From NCBI GenBank assembly GCA_026874595.1, contig CM049306.1, positions 77,528,142 through 77,592,141 of the forward strand: DNA of 64,000 bases, written 5' to 3'. Below are positions 49,517-58,963 of this stretch, piece by piece. This stretch comes from Sipunculus nudus. Lineage: Eukaryota; Annelida; Sipuncula; Golfingiida; Sipunculidae. Made by a program: the position numbers and the translations under genes. The notes beneath the pieces were generated by a model, which was not told the origin of the DNA, ran no database searches, and was given only the letters and a program-made list of their open reading frames with translations. Each line of letters begins with the position of its first letter. Position 1 is the first letter of the stretch.

Positions 49517-49965
49517 TCAACGGCCTGTCAATGATCTGGGTTAGGTTTGTTTAATCGTGTTTTTGATGGGAAGCAATTTATTTTAACACATTTCACAAGA
49601 ACCAAAATAATTAGGTTATTGGCAGTATTAGACGATAAGACCTTAATTTATTTTAATGTGAAATGCAGTACTGTCTTCACGAAATATCAGCAATATTTGA
49701 GTCATGAGAACCGGTACAAAAACAACGGTAATGTTGAGTCTTACACAGTCCAGGACACTCATTAGATATCTCTGAATAATTTTCTGTCCATCTTCCAGGT
49801 CGGCTTCCTACTCATGATACTCAGTTGCTCTGCTGTCCCATCAAAAAGCATCACAAGAGTTTGGAATATAGGAATGCTGTACACTAAAGGACTGTAGGAC
49901 TAGCCAATTAGCCGGCAACTGTATTTGCCGGTTACATATTCACATTAATGAAATTTTTAACACCA

Positions 49966-49966
49966 T

Positions 49967-50041
<75 letters not shown>
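49966..50041. repeat. Compound (CA)n(TA)n microsatellite
   Basis: About 28 bp of CA repeats pass directly into about 48 bp of TA repeats. It lies between the two transposon copies. Confidence 0.95.
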
Positions 50042-50044
<3 letters not shown>

Positions 50045-50920
50045 CCAGCTTGTAATTCCTGTTTTAAACACATCTTGTATTGAAACATTGACAGCTTGCA
50101 GTAATTTGTATCTCCCTTAATATGACCACTAATGGCCAAACTACCCTGACACGCTTCAGCTGTTTACTATCTTCTCCATATTGTAGGTATAATAATCATA
50201 CGTACGGACAAGAAAGTGCTCTTGAGAATATGACATAAATATTTGTATACTGATATAAAAGCAAAAGCCGAAAACGTATATTTTATTTTGCTACAAATGG
50301 CGATACTAGGCGATTCGTGCCTACAATCACAATAAGAGATTATTATACAAACGTATTTAAAACTATTCTTCTGTGTGTTGACTTGAAAGATATCGCGAAC
50401 AAAGGCGACATGCTGACACTAAAGGTCATATCGTTAGAGTCAGATTAACTTCATAGCAAAATATTCAGCTGCTACTTTGCTCTTAGAAAATGCTCTGTGC
50501 ATCTATATATCACTTATGTTAACCAACTTTAGTGACCAAAGGCTTGTTTCCAAAACTGAAAAGGATTTAAATATAAGGGATAGGAAGAGAATAATAAAAT
50601 TTGAAAATTATACTTCAAAGAATTGTTTTGCGTGAAAGAGTCCTATTATAATCACAAATATTCCTATCTACACACAAAACCTTTAACTTTCAATTTCTCT
50701 AGTCCAGTGACATTAAATATATGGAAATACTAAACAATTCCGAATTAAAAAAAAATATTATTTACTGATCAATATCCATTGAATTATCATGCAAGTAAAT
50801 GGAACATCTAAATCATTTCACAAATAAGTTTCTTTTATTTCTCAATCGATCTCATTTTACAGGTAACCTGGACCTGGAAAGGACTAGGGAATTTTGACTT
50901 AAAACAAAATCTAGTTTCTT
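50042..50920. other. Intergenic stretch
   Basis: AT-rich DNA. No gene or named repeat was recognised. GATTCGTGCCTACAATCACAAT near 50311 resembles the start of the duplicated segment at 50985. Confidence 0.45.
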
Positions 50921-52730
50921 AATAAAAGATACCCCTGAGGTGTGTAAAAAATTATGAATTTCAAAAAAAAAAAAGAAATAAAGCTTATCGTGCCTACAGT
51001 CACAACAAGAACGATAAGACACTGATATTGGCTTTCAATGGCTACAGTAATAAGGGAAATTTTAATCCAAAACAGGACTCGCTCTTTAATTCTGCATTAT
51101 AACTGTAATGTTCTAAAAAGTTTGTCACAGGTCCAAGAATGTTGGGACCATTGTGAGCACAGTATCGCCGGTTTTGGACTCGGGATATACCACACTTATT
51201 AGTCTGAACACTTTCCTACAGCTATTTTCATACCATAAGTACATCTGTACATCTAGGGCCAACAATGGTGAAGTTTTGAACATTTTGAACTGTCATGAAA
51301 CCGATTTATTCTATAAAGCTTTGCATGTGAGATCATAAATGTAATCAACTTATGGAGTAACTGATGGACATGGAGGTACAAAATTTACAAAAACTCACAT
51401 AATCTTGCTGGTGTGTGAAAGCATGAGAGCAGAAAATTGCAATCCACTTATAAGTGACAAGGTCATAAAACTACCCTGTTTCCGCGACTGAGATGTGCGC
51501 AAGTAACCGGTAACATGGAAGGCTATAAAGAAAGCATGCGTGGCAGCTGCTAAGTTCAAAGACTGGGTAAAGGACCTAGATCAATAGGTTAGCTTGCAGA
51601 ACAGACGTGTGCTATTGACCATGAATAATACTTTCAGCAACCCTCCCGACATCAATCTGTCAAATATCAAATTGCTTTTATTTCCCGGCGGCACTACATC
51701 AAAGTTACAATCATTAAACCAAGGATTGATAGGGCATTGAAGCTTTATTACCGCTGCCATCTCCTCTTCATGGTTGTTACTACCATAATGTGATGCCGTG
51801 AGTGACCTGACCAAGAGCATCTCCGTGTTTGATGCTGTAGAGCTGACTGGGAGGGCATGGGATGAGGTTCGCGAGGGAACCATCATTTACTGCTTTCTTA
51901 AGGCAGGGTTTTTACAACAAATGACACTGCAGAGGCCTTGACAGAGGAGGATGACCTGCCTTTGTCATATCTTTCTCCTGTCTATAGAGCCCGGCTGGGA
52001 ATAACGGTCATCCAAGAGGCAGATGGAAGCCGCTTATAGTGAACTACCGGTATGTGCGTCTGTTGTTGATGACTGGGAGAGGGAAGTTGTTGACTCTGTG
52101 ACACCAACTAATTGCGACTCTGTGTGCGACACTAGTGCGAAGCCGTAAACTGCATCAATCGATTAAAAGAATTCGCTAGAGACTGTGCTGCTGTTGAAAT
52201 GGTGTTTTATCTGGACTCGCTAATAGCAAATGCAAAGCAACAACGTGCATTTGCTCCAAACAATCTTCAATCACACTTTTCAATCAGACTTTTTCTCTGA
52301 GAAATAAAAAAAAAAAAAAAAAAAAAAAATTGGCATTTTGTGATAATTTAACGCATTTATTCAAAGTGCATCACACACTTCAAATATTTTATTGACTTCT
52401 AGTGACTGAATTAATATTTGTATTTTCTTATTTGTTTAAAATACAAGGTTTTCATAAGATGATAGTATTTAGATTAGTTACGTTCTGTGTTCGCTTTTTT
52501 TCTTGTGTATTTTGATTTTATAAAATGACTAATTTGTTGAAATATAATATTTAGAATTATTACTACCCATGGTAATGCCAAATTCCAAATGCTGCTTTGC
52601 AAATTTGTGCTTATATAACATTAAAAAAAATGAATTATTTTATATATATATATATATATATATAAAACAAACACTAGTTTCTTAATAAAAGATACGCCTG
52701 GGGTGTGCAAAAATTATGAATTTCCAGTCT
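50921..52730 (+). repeat. Block bounded by ~55-bp direct repeats
   Basis: CTAGTTTCTTAATAAAAGAT at about 50921, continuing with ACCCCTGAGGTGTG and AATTATGAATTTC, recurs at about 52676 with few changes. Between the two lie a 245-bp segment also found at 54660-54900 and the second transposon copy. The direct repeats could be remnants of one element interrupted by a later insertion, or products of a local duplication. Confidence 0.6.
51265..52660 (+). mobile_element. Pogo/Tigger-like DNA transposon, copy 2 (5'-truncated, decayed)
   Basis: This copy is homologous to 47760-49080 and keeps the same order of landmarks. It starts at TTTTGAACATTTTGAACTGT and reads NILNCHETDLFYKALHVRS, with the same Asp-to-His change as copy 1 (codon 51294-51296). 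The DNVPSH block reads NNTFSNPP and the third acid is Asn (KLQSLNQG). Many stops are present. An AATAAA followed by about 27 A residues at 52302 interrupts the homology, but the match continues beyond it, so this is an expanded A-run and not a retrocopy tail. Confidence 0.78.
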
Positions 52731-53262
52731 AAATGTATCTTAATGAATATATAAATACCCGAAGCAGAAGGACTAATTATATGGAACATACAGAACCCGT
52801 CGATGGCAGCTATGGCATCAGCATCTCACATAGTCTCAAAAGGGCAATTCACCAAACAAACAAGAATACTGATATTTGGTGAAAAGAAATTTTAACTGTC
52901 ACTAGGCACCTCTATTGTTTCTTTTGGTGTCATTCATTAATGGTCTTTCATTGTAAAAATAGGTTGGAGATGAACAAGCCTATATTATTGTTTTTCTGTG
53001 TAGCGTTTTGCTAATTGGTAGTTTATTGTTAGTAGTGACATGACATTCATGGCAGACTGAAACAGCGTGAGTCCGTGCTCTTGAGATACAATTTCTTACT
53101 GAAGACATGCTAAGATAATGAAGACACAATGTATGCTTGAGCCATCATAATCTACCTAATCTTTTCATGTTACGATATAAATGTCATACATCCTTTTTCA
53201 AAATCTCAGCTATTTTGCCATATATTGGCACGATTTTCCTCATTTTATTTCAATGGGCTACT
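52731..53262. other. Intergenic stretch downstream of the intact fucosyltransferase
   Basis: No gene was recognised. An (AT)n tract lies just before it at 52641-52665. An open frame at 53137-53670 is the antisense shadow of the fucosyltransferase 3' end. Confidence 0.5.
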
Positions 53263-54228
53263 TCACATGGAAATCCAGTGTGGCATGAAATAATCATTTT
53301 TATTGATCCTCTTGCTGAGACGAGAGCCCGGACGCGGCCAGTCCTTGCAGTAGACAGTTGTTCCATTTGCCAGCCAAGCTGCCCACCAGCTAAATGTACC
53401 GACAGTCATCACAGTATGATCACACGATGCAAGTATAGCAAAGTCAACTTTGTAATCATCGCTTTCAGAAAAAACAACATCGTCTCCGTATATATTTTCT
53501 TTGCACCATTCAATAGAATCACTACAGACGATAAAAACGACTCGTTTGTACTGATTTCTAAAGAAATCCATTGCTCGTTTCAAGTAGGCAGAGTCGGCTA
53601 CAGTAAAACCGAAGCTTCTTTGCCACTGATTGATCATGTCACCACGTCGGACATGAACTCCAACTTTTAAGAATTCAGAATTCTTCAGGTTTGAGGGAAC
53701 AAGGATATTTAAGTATTCTTGTGCAGCAGTCTGAATATGTGAATTAAATGAGAAGTGGTTTCTCACTTTATTTTCAATTGTAGAAAAATATTTCCAAGAC
53801 TGGTAATAACCACGTAGGCAAATTATTGATTTTCCTGGACACGATACTAATTTTTCCGTATATTTGTCATACGCGCATGACATTCCTTCGTACTCATTAT
53901 AGGATAAAATTGTCATGTTTTGAGGGTCTATCTTCATGCGCGGAATTTTTGCTTGGAAAATGTCATAGAGTGAAGTATCAAGTGGAAAGACGGCTTGCAG
54001 TCGATTGCGATCTGCTATTCCTAGAAGTGAAGCGTAATTGAACATTATGTTTCCAAAGCCTCGAAGTGTTGTGTCGGCTGTAACAAGACCACGAGGATTT
54101 GCCTGGTTCTTGGGCCTGAGGTCGAACGGTTCATAAAAACACCATAGTAAGGATGTAATAAGGATGCATAAAAACAATAACATTATAAAACGACTGCTCC
54201 ATTGGAAATATTTGGATCGGTTGTCCAT
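53263..54228 (-). CDS. Galactoside alpha-1,2-fucosyltransferase-like protein (GT11), intact
   Basis: The 321-residue open frame has the layout of a Golgi type II glycosyltransferase. It has a 13-residue cytosolic tail, a membrane anchor at about 14-32 and a lumenal domain. The family should transfer fucose from GDP-fucose in alpha-1,2 linkage to galactose. Motifs: GLVTADTTLRGFGNIMFNYA (47-66), HVRRGD (192-197, donor binding), FTVADSAYLKRAMDFF (208-223), FIVCSDSIEWCKENI (232-246), VGTFSWWAAWLANGTTVY (276-293). N-glycosylation sequons are NMT (104) and NGT (288). It is slightly shorter than vertebrate FUT1/FUT2, mostly in the stem. The start is set by the ATG just before the anchor. TTTTTTGATTTCAG, a splice-acceptor-like site, lies 13 bases upstream, so a 5' UTR intron is likely. 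The acceptor specificity and exact linkage are inferred from the family. Confidence 0.92.
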   Translation of the reverse strand: MDNRSKYFQWSSRFIMLLFLCILITSLLWCFYEPFDLRPKNQANPRGLVTADTTLRGFGNIMFNYASLLGIADRNRLQAVFPLDTSLYDIFQAKIPRMKIDPQNMTILSYNEYEGMSCAYDKYTEKLVSCPGKSIICLRGYYQSWKYFSTIENKVRNHFSFNSHIQTAAQEYLNILVPSNLKNSEFLKVGVHVRRGDMINQWQRSFGFTVADSAYLKRAMDFFRNQYKRVVFIVCSDSIEWCKENIYGDDVVFSESDDYKVDFAILASCDHTVMTVGTFSWWAAWLANGTTVYCKDWPRPGSRLSKRINKNDYFMPHWISM

Positions 54229-54338
54229 AGTTCTGCAATTCTGAAATCAAAAAATCATTGTACAAGCATTCTGAAAAAAATTACATTGCTGGTCATTTGA
54301 GGAAAAGTCGACCCTTATTTGTAGCCGTAGTTTAAGTG

Positions 54339-54500
54339 AACTACGGTGGAACCTGACTGAAAGAACACATGTTTAATAAGACCACCTGTCTTAGACCACC
54401 ATTGCGTGAACTAATTACACTGGTCATAACTAACATGTCCAATAAGACCACTTGTTGGCAGTCCAAACGCTTCTACCCATTAAAAAGGTTATACTGTCTT
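54339..54500. repeat. Possible pogo-type MITE end
   Basis: TACGGTGGAACCTGACTGAA followed by AATAAGACCACCTGTCTTAG and a second AATAAGACCACTTGTTGG resembles terminal regions of pogo/Tigger-like MITEs. No opposite end was identified. Confidence 0.3.
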
Positions 54501-54659
54501 ACGATAGATTAAGAAATACCATATTCTCCTTAAGGTAGATTATAACTACATGTAATATATAAACAACATTTTGAGGAATGCATGCAGGCAACTTAAAATA
54601 AGATGTTTCGTCGACTCTTGCCTAAAAGGATAATAAAAGCTGTATAATAACTATCGAGA

Positions 54660-54900
54660 TAGTGCTAATCGTGCCTACAGTCACAACAAATACGATAAGA
54701 CACTGATATTGGCTGCCAGTGGCTACAGTAATAAGGGAAATTTTAATTCAAAACAGGACTCACTCTATAATTCTTAGTGTTCTAATAAAGGTTGACACAG
54801 GTCCAAGAATGTTTGGACCGTTACGAGCTCAGTATTACTGGTTTTGGACTTGGGATAAACCCCACTTATTAGTGTGAACACTTTCTTACAGCTATTTTTT
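54660..54900 (+). repeat. Copy of the segment at 50985-51230
   Basis: GTGCCTACAGTCACAACAA, ACGATAAGACACTGATATTG and GGCTACAGTAATAAGGGAAA, then CACAGGTCCAAGAATGTT and ACTTATTAGT, occur at both places in the same order and orientation, about 3.67 kb apart. Matches are about 85-90 per cent by eye. The pair straddles the intact fucosyltransferase. Confidence 0.8.
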
Positions 54901-56189
54901 GATAGCAGGAGTAAATAATTTGCCTCAATGTTATTAGTGAGTATATTGTCAAAAGTGAGATTATTTATGTTTACCTTATAAAGAACACCAAGCTCAGATA
55001 GTGTATACTGTTTACACCTTGTCTTTGTACCAGTAAAACTGGAAGCTTGCTTGTAGACCAACTGCTCCGGTGTTACAAACAGTTACACGTAGACGTTGGT
55101 GACGTCACACTGATATTACTTCTGGATCCAAAAGTAGTAAAGTTTTATAAACCGTAAATTTTATTACATTCTGCAGCAGAACATATGTCGCAACCTAATA
55201 TAAATGTACCTTACCATATGTTGTTTATATCTGTGAATCATAACATATTTCGTCATATTTGTTGTTTGCTTTTTATGCCTAAAGCATCAGTAATTGTAGA
55301 ACATAAAACACTCGATCAGTTCATACATGACACAAGTAACTTGTGCTGAATATTCTGAATATTCAGAGACCTTATCACTCTACTTTCACAGATAACTCAA
55401 GTAAGCTCTTCAAAAACAAATACTTTCACACACCAATGATACTGTTTTATTGTCTGTTTCATTGCCGGACTTTGTGTCACAGAAGAAAGTGCTCTCTTCG
55501 CCATGTGTTGCTTTCTTTGTTGCATTCTGGTATACGAGTGACTGTTCACAATCACGTCACACGCATGATGGTGCTTGTCCATTTCGTTCTGGAGGAATGT
55601 GGCACTGAGTACACAGTAAGCGCCATGCGGATATGACCTCACTCTGTTAAAATGTACTGTTTTTGTATGACTTAATTTTGTATGTAATGTTTGTTTGTAA
55701 GCATAAGTGTGGCATTGTTACGTATAACTTAAATAAAAATTGCAGATCCAGATTCAATATAAAGTTATATACTGCTTTTACTTATTTTAATACAGTATGC
55801 ATCCGTGGATGACCTATTATTGGTCGTTGATTTATGATGGAGAGCAAGGGTCGCGAATCGTTCAGGGATACCAATTCAAAATACTTATTCTCTTTCGGAC
55901 GAACTCGGATAAATTCATCATATGGGGAAATATTACATCATAAGAACAATAAACCATCCTTTGCAATACAACCATTATTTGTATAATGTTATTTGATTTT
56001 TAATTTCGTACATTTTGCCTGAAACTTCGACCTTACTGGGCAATATTAATATATTTTCAGTTTCTAATTTTGATAATGGCCAAAAGACCGGTAAATATTC
56101 GAAAATAAGCTGTTTCCAGAAGTTAAGGAATAATTGGAAAAGATGACAAATGACAGTAGAAAAATGACAAAAGACATATTTGCTCATAT
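54901..56189. other. Intergenic stretch between fucosyltransferase copies
   Basis: AT-rich, with some CpG-containing sequence at about 55490-55640. The open frames here (55343-55636 plus, 55397-55642 minus) match nothing I recognise. Confidence 0.45.
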
Positions 56190-56985
56190 GAGAATCCGAT
56201 TGGGCTGAAAAATGATCAGTCTTTGTGACCTCTCTGTCAATATATGATCTCGGACGCGCCCAATTTTTAAAGTTTATTGTTGAACAGTCAGCCAAGCAGC
56301 TAGTCGGCCCACCAACCAAATGTACCTGCAATAATTACTATATGATCACAAGAAGCAAGTATAGCCAAATTAATTTTGTAATCGTCACATTTTATGACAA
56401 GAAATAAGTTGTTCCGGTTTCTTAAATAGTCCAAAGCCCTTTTCAAATTAGCAGCGTCAGCTAATTTTTATCCATGGCCTTCTTTGCCAACCATATCACC
56501 CCCCCACCCCCACCCCCGATTTTAGACTTTAACCTCGACGAATTTCATATTGTTAAAGTTGGAAGTAATAAGCGTTTGTAGGTTGTCTTCAGTTGCATTT
56601 AAAATATGTGAATGGAATGAGAAATTTGCTCTTACTTTATCCTTAATTTTGGAAAAATATTTCAATGTGCTGTAATAACCATTCCGGATAATTGTGCTGT
56701 TCCCATGATATGTAGATAACCTTTCTGTGTGATTGTCATATGTGTTCGACTTTCTTTTGTACTGTGAATAAGTTAGAATGTCCTTTTGTCTTGGGTATAT
56801 TTGCATGTGTGGCATTGTTGCTTCAAATACGTCGTATATAATAAGATCGGTTAGCAGGACGGCTTAAAATCCGTTTTGCTGGGCTATTTTTAAGAGAGAT
56901 GTGTATTTAAACATGATGTTTCCATACTTACGGGCACTTGTGTAGCTGTAGTAAGACGAAAAAATGTCAACGTCTTCGGCTCAGC
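56190..56985 (-). pseudogene. Alpha-1,2-fucosyltransferase-like (GT11) pseudogene, copy 3
   Basis: On the minus strand, pieces align in order with the intact copy at 53263-54228. First comes YGNIMFKYTSLLKIAQQNGF followed by a stop, then IYDVFEATMPHMQIYP. YDNHTERLSTYHGN, GYYSTLKYFSKIKDKVRANF and FVEVKV follow, up to a stop at about 56524. A G-rich tract (56500-56518 region, C-rich on +) sits where HVRRGD should be. It resumes with ADAANLKRALDYLRNR, then a deletion that removes the CSDSIEWCKENI block, then ILASCDHIVIIAGTFGWWA. A frameshift follows, ending with NFKNWARP. The first stretch lacks the membrane anchor. At least three stops or shifts and one deletion make it a clear pseudogene. Confidence 0.88.
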
Positions 56986-57091
56986 TGCAGGTGGTTTAAA
57001 ATTCCGCTCTTCATTGTTCTGTATATCTAAAGGGGAAAAAGTTTGTACCATGTTGCATATTTATATTGCTGCAATCAGAAGACAAGTGCAT
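56986..57091. other. Short spacer
   Basis: Minus-strand TTTCCCCTTTAGATATACAG near 57020-57040 resembles the splice acceptor found upstream of the other two fucosyltransferase copies. Nothing else was seen. Confidence 0.3.
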
Positions 57092-57103
57092 GTTTCGCCG
57101 TCA

Positions 57104-57151
<48 letters not shown>

Positions 57152-57642
57152 CACCTATATACCTACTCCAGTTGGTTAGATATATTACGTTTTACCTTTT
57201 TGTTATTTTGGTTTTCGGTGAGCAACAATATAAAACACGATTCTCGAAAGGTTTTTTAAAGGATAACTTGCAAGTTACAACCCTTTTTGAATCTCCGATC
57301 ATCCTTTTGGATCTCCCGTATTCCCCTTTTTATTATAACTGGTATCGTCCTCTCATCGGGGTTAAAAAGGTACTGTCTTTAAAACATTTCATGGGAAGGT
57401 TAAATGCTGGATCCCAAGTTCACGTCCGTTGCTTGCTTATATTTTGTTCAAATAAGTTTAAACGTTGCCAATGCCGTTTACAACTGGAACATATATGACT
57501 AAATATGCTCATGTGAATCCTGGTTGTTGTTGGTATAGCTATCAAATTAAGGGTGTACAATAAAATTGGCATTTCATATCGACCTGGGCCTTTCCTATGG
57601 AAGAGATTGTAGCGAATCGGGTGCATTCCAATGATTCGCCGT

Positions 57643-57719
<77 letters not shown>

Positions 57720-57850
57720 ATCTATATACTTAACCCAGTTGGTGAGATATATCATGTTCTACCTTTTTTTCGGTTTGTTAGTAAGCAACGATTAAAAAAA
57801 AATCTGAAAAGGTTTCTAAAAGGATTACTTGCAAGTAACAATCCATTTTT
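57092..57850 (+). repeat. Two direct copies of a ~200-bp repeat containing (AT)n
   Basis: Each copy begins CGCCGTCAATATA (about 57091 and 57637), passes through an (AT)n tract (57106-57150 and 57644-57717), then CTATATAC, CAGTTGGT, GAGATATAT or TAGATATAT, AGCAAC, AAAGGTTT and ACTTGCAAGT. The offset is about 546 bp. The open frames here read through (AT)n as IYIYIY and are not genes. Confidence 0.75.
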
Positions 57851-58963
57851 GGATTCTGAATCTTAATTGCCGTATAAAAGTACACATCAGAGGATTCTAT
57901 GCCATTGAAACAGACAACTTCGTCTTTATTATAGAACTATTTATTGGTATTAGGGGGCGGCTTTTTTCCTGTAGGTGATTACGATGAGATTTTAGAACCA
58001 TGCCTGATGTGAAACGTTTCCTGTGAATCCTAGTTAAGGTTATTTGTCATCATTGACTAATTCTTGTTTGTATAATATTTTTTGTACCAACTACAAAAAA
58101 GTGGTAGTCTCATGCGTTTCTTAACTAATGAAAGCAATTTCTTCAAATTGTAAAATGATTAAGGAAGGAATTCAGGAAGGAAAGACAAAAATAAGAAAGC
58201 AGCGAAGGCATATTTAACTTATATCGCACATGAAAGGCTTTCTGGCAAACTGAAGGTTGTGTCAGTGTCTTGAATTGTTACACGTATTATCTTATTAATT
58301 CTTAAATATAAACAACCATTATATCAATGTAAAATTTTAAATTGAGTTATACAGTAGAGTTACCTTACTTGTAGGGCAGTTGGAATGGTGTTTGCTCAAT
58401 TTACACTGCTCCGGGTTTGGGAACCAGAGGCCAAAATCGAAACTGAGCGGACTTCGCCTGACAAATTATGCAACGTGTATATTGGTAAAAAAGAACATTA
58501 ATGATCAAACTACATTTTACTACCAACGAATATTCCACTAAAGTCTTGTGTTTAATATGATCATTTTAACATGTTATATAATATGAAATGTGGGAGGTGC
58601 AGCAAAATGAAAACACTAAACAACCAACTAGGCACGAGAAAAAAAACAATTACCGGTTTTATAAGTCCATTGAATGGCCAGTAGTACCTACGGTCAAAAA
58701 CTGGAAATCGATTATGGTATTTAGATACCAATCAGTTTTCTGATAGGTTGAATGTCATAATTTAACAGTTTCCATTTTGTAATCATATCATACTATATCA
58801 TTTTGTTGTTAATGCCTCTTTCCAATACAACTGTAACATTAAGGCTGATGGTGAAATATAATGTTTATCATAATGTTTAATATAATGACCTACGGTTTCT
58901 TTATGGAAGTTATGTCTTTGAACAAATACTGGGTTATGGAGTCTCGTAAATAATGGAGAATAA
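57851..58963. other. Intergenic stretch
   Basis: AT-rich DNA. No gene or named repeat was recognised. A minus-strand frame at 58798-59076 runs into the Helitron and is not supported. Confidence 0.5.

Noticed and set aside
52302-52330. AATAAA plus long A-run as the tail of a retrocopy
   Set aside because: Homology to the other transposon copy continues on both sides of the A-run, so it is an expanded internal run.
53137-53670. 177-codon frame on the plus strand
   Set aside because: It is antisense to the intact fucosyltransferase, which has clear family motifs.
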